Position numbers and translations under genes: made by a program
The notes under the pieces: generated by a model
What the model was told of the DNA's origin: nothing
What the model saw: only the letters and a program-made list of their open reading frames with translations
Databases searched by the model: none
Origin: Streptomyces violaceusniger
GTDB lineage: Bacteria; Actinomycetota; Actinomycetes; Streptomycetales; Streptomycetaceae
Reading direction: 5' to 3'
Assembly (NCBI GenBank): GCA_005405945.1
Contig: BJHW01000001.1
Location: 6,758,001 to 6,822,000 of the forward strand
Length of the DNA: 64,000 nucleotides
Shown here: positions 56,582 through 64,000 of the stretch, piece after piece
Position numbering within the stretch: position 1 is the stretch's first letter
Layout: the number at the start of each line of letters is the position of its first letter

Positions 56582-57613
56582 GGCGCTGAGGCGCTGAGGC
56601 GCTGACCGCGCCGGGATGCGGCTGCGTGCCGGGGCGGGATCCGGCCGTGCGCCCCGGCCGTGCACCCCGGCCGTGCACCGGGCGGGGCCCCGGGGATCCG
56701 GGCCTCGGGGATCCGGGCCCCGGGATCCGGGCGCCCGGGGCCGGGTGGCCGAACCCAGGGCGAGGCGGTGCCCTCGCTCTCCGAGGAGGAGCGGCGATGG
56801 TCGGCTGACCGCGATCGCGCCACGGTCGCGCCTGCGGCGGGCCTTCCCCTACCCGCCCCTTCCCGAACCATGGGGCTCCGCCCCTGGACCCCGGACGCCC
56901 TTCGGGCGTGTCCTCAAACGCCGGACGGGCTGGAATCAGCCCCCGGGCGCCCCTTCGGGGTGTCGTCGAGCGGCGGGCGGGTTGGGATCGGGCCTCGGGC
57001 GCCCCTTCGGGGTGTCGTCGAGCGGCGGGCGGGTTGGGATCGGGCCTCGGGCGCCCCTTCGGGGTGTCGTCGAGCGGCGGGCGGGTTGGGATCGGGCCTC
57101 GGGCGCCCCTTCGGGGTGTCGTCGAGCGGCGGGCGGGTTGGGATCGGGCCTCGGGCGCCCCTTCGGGGTGTCGTCGAGCGGCGGGCGGGTTGGGATCGGG
57201 CCTCGGGCGCCCCTTCGGGGTGTCGTCGAGCGGCGGGCGGGTTGGGATCGGGCCTCGGGCGCCCCTTCGGGGTGTCGTCGAGCGGCGGGCGGGTTGGAAT
57301 CAGCCCCGGCGCCCTTCGGGTGTGTCCTCAAGCGGCGGGCGGGCTGAATTCAGCCCCTCCGGCGATTGAGGAGCGGGGTCCGGGGCGGAGCCCCGGTTGT
57401 GGGAAGGGGCGGGTAGGGGACAGTCCGCCGCAGGCGCGCTACCCCAGCGGCGGGTCCTCGGAGTCGCGGTACGTGGGACCGCGGTCTGGGCGGTCGGGGT
57501 ACGTGGGGGCGCGGCTGGGGGCGAGGTACGCGTTGGGCCGCGGCCCGATGGAGCCTCCTCGGGCGCCTGGACGGCGCGCGGAGCGTTCCGCGCTCACTGG
57601 TGCCAAGCCCGCC
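56582..57613. repeat. Non-coding 1-kb region with seven 52-bp tandem repeats inside a Streptomyces hairpin element
   Basis: Unit starting GCCCCTTCGGGGTGTCGTCG repeats at 56949, 57001, 57053, 57105, 57157, 57209 and 57261 with a period of exactly 52; copies 2-6 look identical. Flanks at 56880-56945 and 57311-57420 (GCCCTTCGGG...TCCTCAA...CGGACGGGCTG and GGGGTCCGGGGCGGAGCCCC) belong to a hairpin-forming element dispersed in Streptomyces intergenic DNA, so the array seems an internal amplification of it. A 52-bp period cannot keep a reading frame. Short GGATCCGGGCC repeats occur at 56690-56735. Confidence 0.85.
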
Positions 57614-58725
57614 TCAGGAGGCGGTCCGCGTGCCACGCTTCCCCGCCTGCTTCTTCGCGGTGGTCTTCTTGGCCGCCGTCTTCTTCGCCGCGGCCTTCTC
57701 CGTGCCCGTCTCCTTCTTCCCCGCGGCCTTCCCCGCAGGCGCCTCCTCCGCGGCCTTGGCGGCTCGCGCCGTCTTCGTCCCGCCTCTCTTGGCCGCCGTC
57801 TTCTTCTCCGCCGCGGGCGCCTTCTTCGCCGACGCGGCCTTCTTCGCCGGTGCCTTCTTGCGGCCGCGCAGCTCGTGGACCGTCGCCTCCGCCTCCTCCT
57901 CGCCCCCGGCCCCCTCGCCCCGGCCTCCTCGCCCCCAGCCCCCTCGCCCCGGGCCTCCTTTGCGCTGCGTACGCTCTCCTTCAGCGCCGCCATCAGGTCG
58001 ACCACCTGCGCGCCCGCGGGCCGCTCGCCGGGCTCGGCGGTGGGCGTGGCGCCGGACATCTTCGCCGCCACCAGCTCCTCCAGCGCCTCGTGGTACTCGT
58101 CGCGCAGATCGTTCAGATCCACCTCTCCCAGCGTCTCCATCAGGGTGTCGGCGAGGTCCAGTTCCGCCGGCTTCACGGTGACCTTCTCCTTGGGGGCCAC
58201 CCCCGCGGGCTCGCGCACCTCGTCCGGCCAGAGCAGCCGGTGCAGCGCGATCGTGTCGCCCACGACGCGGAGCATCCCCAGCCGCTCGCGGCCGCGGTGG
58301 GCGTATTTGGCGATGGCGACCTTCTCGCTGCGCTTGAGCGCCTCGCGCAGCAAGGTGTACGGCTTGGCCCCGGCGGCGCCGCTGGTGCCCAGGTAGTAGG
58401 CGTCGCCCATCTGGAGCGGATCGATCTCGGAGGCGGAGATGAACGCCTCGATCTCCAGGGTGTGGGTGGTGGGCAGCGGAAGCGCCGCCAGGTCCTCCTC
58501 GGTGATCGGGACCAGCGCGCCGTCCGCGTCCTCGTACGCCCGCCCGATCTCGCTCGACTCGACCGGCTTGTCCTCGAGCTCGCAGACTTTGCGGTAGCGG
58601 ATGCGGCCGCTGTCGCGGGTGTGGATCTGCCGGAACGAGATCGAGTGGTCCTCGGTGGCCGGATAGATCTTGATCGGAATGCTCACCAGCCCGAAGGAAA
58701 TGTTCCCATTCCAGATAGATCGCAT
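57614..58725 (-). CDS. ku: NHEJ DNA end-binding protein Ku (one frameshift)
   Basis: About 370 residues after restoring one base near 57916-57922. MRSIWNGNISFGLVSIPIKIY begins the Ku beta-barrel, which runs to about residue 260. A long Lys/Ala-rich tail (KKAPAKKAA... to RGTRTAS) follows, as in Streptomyces and mycobacterial Ku, and helps DNA binding. In the sequence as given the tail is read out of frame. ATG 58725 is preceded by AAAGGGA. Divergent from the LigD-type polymerase gene with about 30 bases between starts. Confidence 0.92.
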
Positions 58726-58755
58726 GCTTGATCCCTTTCGTGAGATTCTTATCGT

Positions 58756-59760
58756 ATGTCCCCGATCGCGGAGGTGGAGGGGCGGCGGATCACGCTCAGG
58801 AACCTCGACAAGGTCATCCATCCGGCCACCGGCACCACCAAGGGCGAGCTGCTGCACTACCTGGCGTCGATCGCGGACGCGCTCCTCGGCCATCTGCGCG
58901 GGCGGCCGCTGGCGTTCCTGCGCTACCCGGACGGCCCCGACGGTCAGAAGTTCTTCACCAAGAACCCGCCTCCGGGCACGCCTTCCTGGGTGACGACGGC
59001 CGAGGTCACCCGCCATAAGGGGGAGACCGCGCGGCAGGTGCTGATCCAGGACCTGCCCTCGCTGATGTGGTCGGCCAACCTCGTGGTGGAGCTCCACACC
59101 CCGATGTGGCGGATCGACCAGGGCGTGGGCATCGCCGACCGGCTCGTCTTCGACCTCGACCCCGGGCCGCCCGCCACGATCGTGGACTGCCGCGTCGTCG
59201 CCGTATGGCTGCGCGAGCGACTGGCCGACGACGGCCTTACGGCGTACGCGAAGACCAGTGGCTCCAAAGGGCTGCATCTGCTGGTGCCGGTGGAGCCGAC
59301 CCCCTCCCGGCAGACCACCGCCTACGCCAGACGGCTGGCCCTGGAGGCCGCGAACGCCCTGCCGGACCTGGTCATCCGCAAGATGACCCGCTCGCTGCGG
59401 CCGGGGAAGGTGTACGTGGACTTCAGCCAGAACGCGGCCGCGAAGACCACCGCCGCCCCCTACACCCCCCGCGCCGTCCCCGAACCGGCCGTCTCCGCGC
59501 CCGTCACCTGGGGGGAGGTCGAGGCGTGCGGCGACCCGGCGGCGCTGTCCTTCCTGATCGACGACATCCCCGCGCGGCTCGACCGCCACGGGGATCTGCT
59601 CGCCCCGCTGCTGGACCCGGCGGAGGCGCGCCCGCTGCCGAGGGGCGCGGACGCCGGGGAAAGCGATAGCGGCGCCGACATCGAGAGCGATGGCGGTGCC
59701 GACGTCGAGGAGGGCGAGGACAACGGCCGGGACGACGACGAGAGCGCGGCCGACCGATGA
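58756..59760 (+). CDS. LigD-type NHEJ polymerase/primase (PolDom)
   Basis: 334 residues. DRLVFDLDPGP near 128-138 carries the catalytic Asp pair; TSGSKGLHLLVPV is the nucleotide-binding region. It is the archaeo-eukaryotic primase fold of LigD, which fills gaps with ribonucleotides during end joining. The last 45 residues are a very acidic tail (GADVEEGEDNGRDDDE). The stop overlaps the ligase start (ATGA), and Ku is divergent, so the three form one repair locus. No nuclease (phosphoesterase) domain is attached. Confidence 0.93.
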   Translation: MSPIAEVEGRRITLRNLDKVIHPATGTTKGELLHYLASIADALLGHLRGRPLAFLRYPDGPDGQKFFTKNPPPGTPSWVTTAEVTRHKGETARQVLIQDLPSLMWSANLVVELHTPMWRIDQGVGIADRLVFDLDPGPPATIVDCRVVAVWLRERLADDGLTAYAKTSGSKGLHLLVPVEPTPSRQTTAYARRLALEAANALPDLVIRKMTRSLRPGKVYVDFSQNAAAKTTAAPYTPRAVPEPAVSAPVTWGEVEACGDPAALSFLIDDIPARLDRHGDLLAPLLDPAEARPLPRGADAGESDSGADIESDGGADVEEGEDNGRDDDESAADR

Positions 59761-60698
59761 CGCCGTCCTCCCCTGAGCCGCCCCTTCAGCCGCCCGTCGA
59801 GGTGGCGCTGGCCCGCGTCGTCCCGATCCTGCCCACCGCCCCGCCCGGCCGGCGGCTGGCCTACGAGCCCAAGTTCGACGGCCATCGGCTGCTGATCTTC
59901 CGGCTGGTGGACACCGTAAGGATGCAGGCGCGTTCCGGCCGCATCGTCACCCGCGCCTTCCCCGACCTGGCGGCAGCCGCGCGGCCGCTGCCGCCCGGCA
60001 CGGTCCTCGACGGCGAGGTGGTGGTGTGGGCGGGCGGCCGTACGGACTTCGCCGCCGTCCAGAAACGCGCCTTCGCCGCGTCCGAGTCCCGGGCGGGGCG
60101 GCTCGCCCGGGAACTGCCCGCCTCCTACGCCGCCTTCGACCTGCTCGCGATGGGCGCGGAGGATCTGCGGCCGCTGCCGTACGAGCAGCGCCGCGCCCGG
60201 CTGATGGCGCTCCTCGAACCGCTGGGCCCACCGCTCCAGGCCGTGCCGATGACGACCGATCCGGAGCTCGCCGCCACCTGGTACGAGTCGCTTCTGGAGA
60301 TCGGTATCGAGGGCCTGGTCATCAAGGAGCTGGACCAGCCCTACCGGCCGGGCCGCCACTGGCGGAAGGTGCGCCATTCGGAGACCCGGGACGCCGTCGT
60401 CGTCGGCGTCGTCGGCCCCCGGCTCCGCCCGCGCGCCCTCGCGCTGGTGCTCCCCGGCGACGACGTGCCGTTGATCTCCGCCCCGCTCTCCACGGCCGTC
60501 CGCGCCCAGCTCAGCACGGCCCTGCGCGACCTGCCCGACCCCCAGCCCCCGCCCGCCGAACTCCCCACCGCCCTGGACCGGGTCGGCGCCGAGATCGCCT
60601 ACCGCCCCATCGCCCCGGACCTGACCGTCGAGGTCCGCCAGGAAGGCACGGTCCGCCACGCGGCGACGAGGGTCATGCGCCTCCGTATCCCCGACTGA
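59757..60698 (+). CDS. ATP-dependent DNA ligase, LigD ligase-domain type
   Basis: 313 residues. Motif I is EPKFDGHR with the nucleotidylated lysine near residue 40; LDGEVVVW (motif III), YAAFDLLAM, GIEGLVIKE (motif IV) and WRKVRH (motif V) follow. The oligonucleotide-binding domain closes the protein. It seals ends joined by Ku and the polymerase encoded immediately upstream. Translationally coupled (ATGA). Confidence 0.93.
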   Translation: MTPSSPEPPLQPPVEVALARVVPILPTAPPGRRLAYEPKFDGHRLLIFRLVDTVRMQARSGRIVTRAFPDLAAAARPLPPGTVLDGEVVVWAGGRTDFAAVQKRAFAASESRAGRLARELPASYAAFDLLAMGAEDLRPLPYEQRRARLMALLEPLGPPLQAVPMTTDPELAATWYESLLEIGIEGLVIKELDQPYRPGRHWRKVRHSETRDAVVVGVVGPRLRPRALALVLPGDDVPLISAPLSTAVRAQLSTALRDLPDPQPPPAELPTALDRVGAEIAYRPIAPDLTVEVRQEGTVRHAATRVMRLRIPD

Positions 60699-60771
60699 TC
60701 ACCTTGTCCCCGACTGATCACCTTCGGCCGACCCCGTGCCCTGTGCGCCCCGGCCGTGCGACGATGCGCGG

Positions 60772-61506
60772 ATGCGGGTGACGGTCGTGGGCAGCGGTGA
60801 CGCGTTCGGCTCGGGCGGGCGGTTCCAGACGTGCCTGGCGGTGGCCCCCGACCCGGCCGAGCCGCCCCACGTCCTGGTGGACTGCGGAGCGACCAGCCTG
60901 ACGGCCATGCGCCAGCAGGGGATCGAGACCAACGACATCGACACGGCCCTGGTCACCCATTTGCACGGTGACCACTTCGGCGGTCTGCCGTTCCTCGTCC
61001 TCGACGGGCAGTTCCGGCGCCGCACCCGTGATCTGACCGTGGTCGGCCCGCCCGGGACCGGTGACCGGCTGACGCGGGCTATGGAGGCGCTGTTCCCCGG
61101 TTCGAGCGGGGTGCGACGGCGCTTCGACGTCCACGTCGTGGAGCACGCCGACCGGTGCCCCAGGGAACTGGGGCCCCTGCGGGCGATCCCCTTCGAGGTG
61201 CGGCACGCCTCCGGGGCTCCCGCCTACGCGCTACGGGTGGAGGGGCCGAGCGGGGCGATGGCCTACTCGGGCGACACCGAGTGGACCGATGCCCTGCTCG
61301 ACGCGGCGGACGGCGTCGGGCTGTTCCTGTGCGAGGGCTACAGCCCGCGCCCCATCCGCTGGCATCTCGACCTCGACACGCTCGCGCGCCACCGTGACCG
61401 TTTCACCTGCCGACGGCTGCTGCTCACCCACCTGTCCCCGGCGGCGCTGGCCGAGGACCTGAGCGGCTGGGACGTCGCCCACGACGGGCTGCGCGTCGAG
61501 CTGTGA
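60772..61506 (+). CDS. MBL-fold metallo-hydrolase
   Basis: 244 residues. THLHGDHFGG near 63-72 is the H-x-H-x-D-H zinc motif; later ligands are in RHASGAPAY, YSGDTEW and LLTHLSP. It is close to the RNase Z-like/beta-lactamase-fold hydrolases without a signal peptide. No Shine-Dalgarno; GACGAT lies five bases before ATG. Substrate unknown. Confidence 0.85.
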   Translation: MRVTVVGSGDAFGSGGRFQTCLAVAPDPAEPPHVLVDCGATSLTAMRQQGIETNDIDTALVTHLHGDHFGGLPFLVLDGQFRRRTRDLTVVGPPGTGDRLTRAMEALFPGSSGVRRRFDVHVVEHADRCPRELGPLRAIPFEVRHASGAPAYALRVEGPSGAMAYSGDTEWTDALLDAADGVGLFLCEGYSPRPIRWHLDLDTLARHRDRFTCRRLLLTHLSPAALAEDLSGWDVAHDGLRVEL

Positions 61507-61643
61507 CCGCCGCGGCCCCGGCCGGGAGTCGGCCGGGGCCGGGGACGCAGGGGACGCAAGGAATCGGCGGGGAACGCCGGGAGTCGGCCGGGAACGCACG
61601 GGGTCAGCAGGGAACGCCCGGATCCACCCGCGCCTACGGACCC

Positions 61644-62609
61644 CTATGGACCCGGCGGACCCGGCGGGCCCGCCGGGTCCGGGGGCCCCGTCACCACCGC
61701 CGTCACCCTGCTGCCCGGAGCCAGTTCGCCCCGCTCCACCAGCCCGTACACACCCCACAGCAGCTTCGCCACATACCGCCGCTCCAGCCGGACCCCGTGC
61801 CGCTTCTCGAACCCGGCCGCGAACGCCTCCAGCTCCGCCGGGACCCGTCCGTAGCCGCCGCCGTGGTAGCCGTGCTCGATCCGCCAGGTGCTGAACGGCC
61901 GTCCCCACCCCCGCTCGTGCAGCCGCGCGACCTCGCCCTCCAGGTAGCCCTCCGCCCCCTTCAGGACGGCGAACCCCACCGCGCGCGCACCAGCCGGGAG
62001 CCCGGCCGCGATCCCGGCCAGCGTGCCGCCCGTGCCCACGGCGCAGCACACCACGTCGCCCGGCCCCAGGTCGGGCAGTTCCGCGACGAGCTCCGCCGCC
62101 CCGCGCGCCGCCAGGACGTTCGTACCGCCCTCCGGGAGCACGTAGGCGCGCCCCCAGCGCTCCTCCAGTGCCCGCAGGGTGCCGGGGTCGTCCTCGCCCA
62201 GGCCGCGCAGCGTCTCGCGGTAGCCGGAGCGGGTGACGAAGGCCAGCTCCATGCCGTGTGCCTCGGCCCGCGCCAGCGACCAGTTGCGCGGTGCGTCGGC
62301 CAGCTCGTCGCCCCGGACGACCCCGACCGTCGACAGCCCGTACGCGGCTCCCGCCGCCGCCACCGCGCGGATGTGGTTGGAGTACGCCCCGCCGAAGGTG
62401 AGCAGCCGGGTGTGGCCGCCTTCGACGGCCGCGCGCAGATTCGGGGTCAGCTTGCGCCACTTGTTGCCCGGCACCAGCGGGTGGATGAGATCGTCCCGCT
62501 TCAGCCTCAGCTCCACGCCCCGGTCGGCGAGCCATGGGTCGGCCGCGTCCCGTACGGGGGACGGCAGCCGGGGCCGTATCGGGCCGGTGGTGACTGGCGG
62601 GCGTCTCAC
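61644..62609 (-). CDS. PLP-dependent 1-aminocyclopropane-1-carboxylate deaminase / D-cysteine desulfhydrase family
   Basis: 321 residues. RDDLIHPLVPGNKWRKL holds the PLP lysine near residue 50; GGAYSNHIRAVAAAG and VGTGGTLAGIA bind substrate and phosphate. Members break down ACC or D-cysteine. The last 15 residues are a Gly/Pro tail (GPPDPAGPPGPPGP) that overlaps the end of the MBL intergenic region. The specific reaction cannot be chosen from sequence alone. Confidence 0.88.
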   Translation of the reverse strand: MRRPPVTTGPIRPRLPSPVRDAADPWLADRGVELRLKRDDLIHPLVPGNKWRKLTPNLRAAVEGGHTRLLTFGGAYSNHIRAVAAAGAAYGLSTVGVVRGDELADAPRNWSLARAEAHGMELAFVTRSGYRETLRGLGEDDPGTLRALEERWGRAYVLPEGGTNVLAARGAAELVAELPDLGPGDVVCCAVGTGGTLAGIAAGLPAGARAVGFAVLKGAEGYLEGEVARLHERGWGRPFSTWRIEHGYHGGGYGRVPAELEAFAAGFEKRHGVRLERRYVAKLLWGVYGLVERGELAPGSRVTAVVTGPPDPAGPPGPPGP

Positions 62610-62704
62610 CTGTCCATTCTCCTCGCTGTCCCTCGTTCACCGAGCCGTGCCGCCAGTGAGCCGGGCGGACCACCGGCCGCCGGTGAGTGTTCGTCCCCAG
62701 GGCG

Positions 62705-63715
62705 TCACAGCTCCACGATGACAGCGCCCAGATGGCGTCCTTCGGTCAGCTCGCGGAGCGCCTGGGGCGCCTGCTCGATGCCGCGCAGCCGGGCGTGCGG
62801 GAAGGAGAGGGTGCCCGTGCGCAGGCCCTCGGCGAAGCGGCGGTTCCACTGGGGGATCAGGTCCAGGTGGCTGTAGAGGGCGATACCCCGCAGGGTGATG
62901 TTGCGGGAGAGCAGCGAGAGCGTGTCGATCTCGGTCTTGGCGGCTTTCGTGGGGTCCGTGGCGAGCTGACTGGCCAGCGCGCCCACGATGGCGATCCGGG
63001 CGCCCGCGTTGGCGACGGCGATGGCCGCCGTCAGCTGCTCGCCGCCCACATTGTCGAAGACCGCGTCGACGCCGTCCGGGGCGGCCTCGCGCAGCTGGTC
63101 CTCGACGGGGCCCGCGCCGCGGATGACCACCGCGTCATAGCCCAGTTCGCCGATCAGCCGGTCGGCCTTCGCCCGCGAGCCGGTGGAGCCGATGACCCGG
63201 GCCGCGCCGAACTGCCGAGCGATCTGGCCCGCCAGGGAGCCCACGCCACCGGCCGCCCCCGTGACGAACACCGTGTCGCCGGACCGCACTTCGGCGCCGC
63301 GCTCGATGCCCATCAGGGCGGTGGGGCCCTGGGAGAGATAGGCGGCCGGGTCGGGCATCAGGCCCGGTTCGAGGCGGTGCGCCTGGCCCGCGTCGAGCAG
63401 TGCGTACTCGCGCCAGCCGAGCCGGTGTTCCACCAGGTCGCCGGGGGTGAGCTCGGTGCCGGGAGCGGCTACGACCTCGCCGATCGCCGGTCCGCCCAGC
63501 GGTGCCCCGAGCTCGAAGGAGTCCATCGGCACGTCGGTGTTCTCGTCCATCAGCGTGCGCATCACGGCGGCGACGCTCATATGGGTGTTGCGTACGAGGA
63601 CCTGGCCCGGTTCCGGCTCGGGGACCGGCACCTCCGCGATCTCGAAGAGGTCATCCTCGACCGGTCCCTCGGGACGGGCCGCCAGCCGGACTTCGCGGTA
63701 CGTGTGGATCGTCAT
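62705..63715 (-). CDS. NADP-dependent oxidoreductase (MDR superfamily, leukotriene B4 12-hydroxydehydrogenase/CurA type)
   Basis: 336 residues from ATG 63715. VFVTGAAGGVGSLAGQIARQFGA near 146-168 is the NADP site; VDAVFDNVGGE and PQWNRRFAEGL are typical of alkenal/curcumin double-bond reductases, which have no zinc. Divergent from the ArsR gene at 63814 with an inverted repeat between them, so likely under its control. Confidence 0.9.
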   Translation of the reverse strand: MTIHTYREVRLAARPEGPVEDDLFEIAEVPVPEPEPGQVLVRNTHMSVAAVMRTLMDENTDVPMDSFELGAPLGGPAIGEVVAAPGTELTPGDLVEHRLGWREYALLDAGQAHRLEPGLMPDPAAYLSQGPTALMGIERGAEVRSGDTVFVTGAAGGVGSLAGQIARQFGAARVIGSTGSRAKADRLIGELGYDAVVIRGAGPVEDQLREAAPDGVDAVFDNVGGEQLTAAIAVANAGARIAIVGALASQLATDPTKAAKTEIDTLSLLSRNITLRGIALYSHLDLIPQWNRRFAEGLRTGTLSFPHARLRGIEQAPQALRELTEGRHLGAVIVEL

Positions 63716-63782
63716 GGACCCCAACCAAACGTGCGGCATGCGGCAAGGTCAACCGGACTCGACGCGTCGGGGAATGTTGACG

Positions 63783-63800
63783 CGTCGGGAATCTCCGACG
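63783..63800. promoter_or_regulatory. Inverted-repeat operator of the ArsR gene
   Basis: CGTCGG-GAATCT-CCGACG ends one base before TAATCT (63801-63806), the -10 of a leaderless GTG start at 63814. A direct copy GACGCGTCGGG lies at 63761-63771 and 63779-63789. Confidence 0.65.
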
Positions 63801-63813
63801 TAATCTCCGGGCC

Positions 63814-64000
63814 GTGCCCACAGACGTCTTCAGCGCGCTCGCCAACCCCGTGCGCCGCAAGCTGCTCGACTGCCTCCGGGACGGCCCCCGCGCCGTCAAC
63901 GACCTCGCGGGCGAGTTCGAGCTGAGCAGACCGGCGATCTCGGAACATCTCCAGGTGCTCCGGCAGGCCCGGCTCGTACGGGAGGAGCCCCGGGGGCGGC
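63814..64000 (+). CDS. ArsR-family helix-turn-helix regulator (runs off window)
   Basis: 62 residues to the window edge from GTG 63814. VFSALANPVRRKLLDCLRDGPRAVNDLAGEFELSRPAISEHLQVLRQARLVREE is an ArsR/SmtB winged helix. No metal-site Cys is visible yet. TAATCT seven bases before the start suggests a leaderless mRNA. The inverted repeat just upstream and the divergent oxidoreductase gene suggest autoregulation and control of that gene. Confidence 0.88.
   Translation, partial: MPTDVFSALANPVRRKLLDCLRDGPRAVNDLAGEFELSRPAISEHLQVLRQARLVREEPRGR

Noticed and set aside
56949..57312. CRISPR-like regular array
   Set aside because: Units are contiguous 52-bp tandem copies with no unique spacers, no leader and no cas genes.
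56660..58396. Open frames through the 52-bp array
   Set aside because: A 52-bp unit reads in all three frames in turn, and all stay open; no start site or family match.

Overview
This window is chromosomal DNA from a Streptomyces or close relative. Third codon positions are almost always G or C, GTG starts and leaderless starts are common, and the gene set is typical of the genus: AfsR/SARP regulators, an XRE/DUF397 pair, coenzyme F420 synthesis, many TetR/ArsR/AraC-type regulators and an NHEJ cassette. No tRNA, rRNA, CRISPR array, insertion sequence or prophage is visible.

Layout. (1) 1-2.3 kb: a divergent thiolase-like/acyl-CoA ligase pair. (2) 2.3-5.5 kb: a large unknown membrane protein and a small unknown gene. 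(3) 5.6-12.2 kb, minus strand: two tandem AfsR-like STAND regulators, an AfsS-like six-repeat protein and a small secreted peptide that carries one copy of the same repeat. (4) 12.2-21.5 kb: a catabolic-looking block of amidohydrolases, F420/flavin luciferase-like monooxygenases, SDRs and an AraC regulator. Related genes recur at 32.9-34.6 kb. The promoters of these genes and of the thiolase/ligase pair share one palindromic operator, CTGACG-N3-CGTCAG, found six times, so they look like one dispersed regulon. (5) 21.5-32.6 kb: methyltransferase, Tat-exported PHP-type hydrolase, F0 synthase FbiC, ADP-ribosylglycohydrolase, GT87 glycosyltransferase, GNAT acetyltransferase and a sodium:solute symporter. 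(6) 34.7-37.2 kb: XRE/DUF397 pair and GPP34 protein. (7) 37.4-50.2 kb: a membrane-anchored D,D-carboxypeptidase with a long cytoplasmic tail, an unknown membrane protein, and a translationally coupled operon encoding trypsin-like protease, PknG-type kinase, VWA protein, GlnX-like sensor and GlnH-like binding protein. (8) 50.6-64 kb: a broken IPT/TIG gene, an Otr(A)/TetM-type ribosome-protection GTPase, a secreted GH30-like glycosidase, a TetR/NmrA-like divergent pair, a 52-bp tandem array, Ku with separate LigD-type polymerase and ligase, an MBL-fold hydrolase, a PLP desulfhydrase/deaminase, an oxidoreductase and a truncated ArsR gene.

Quality caveat. About 20 otherwise well-conserved genes are broken by single missing bases next to G or C runs. 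In every case adding one base per break restores a full-length family member, so these look like assembly undercalls and not biology. I give spans for the intact genes and flag each break.

Most interesting: the AfsR/AfsS-like locus with a secreted repeat peptide; the CTGACG-N3-CGTCAG regulon; and five T-x-x-F motifs resembling the GarA/OdhI phosphosite on the cytoplasmic tail of the carboxypeptidase, near a PknG-GlnX-GlnH system.
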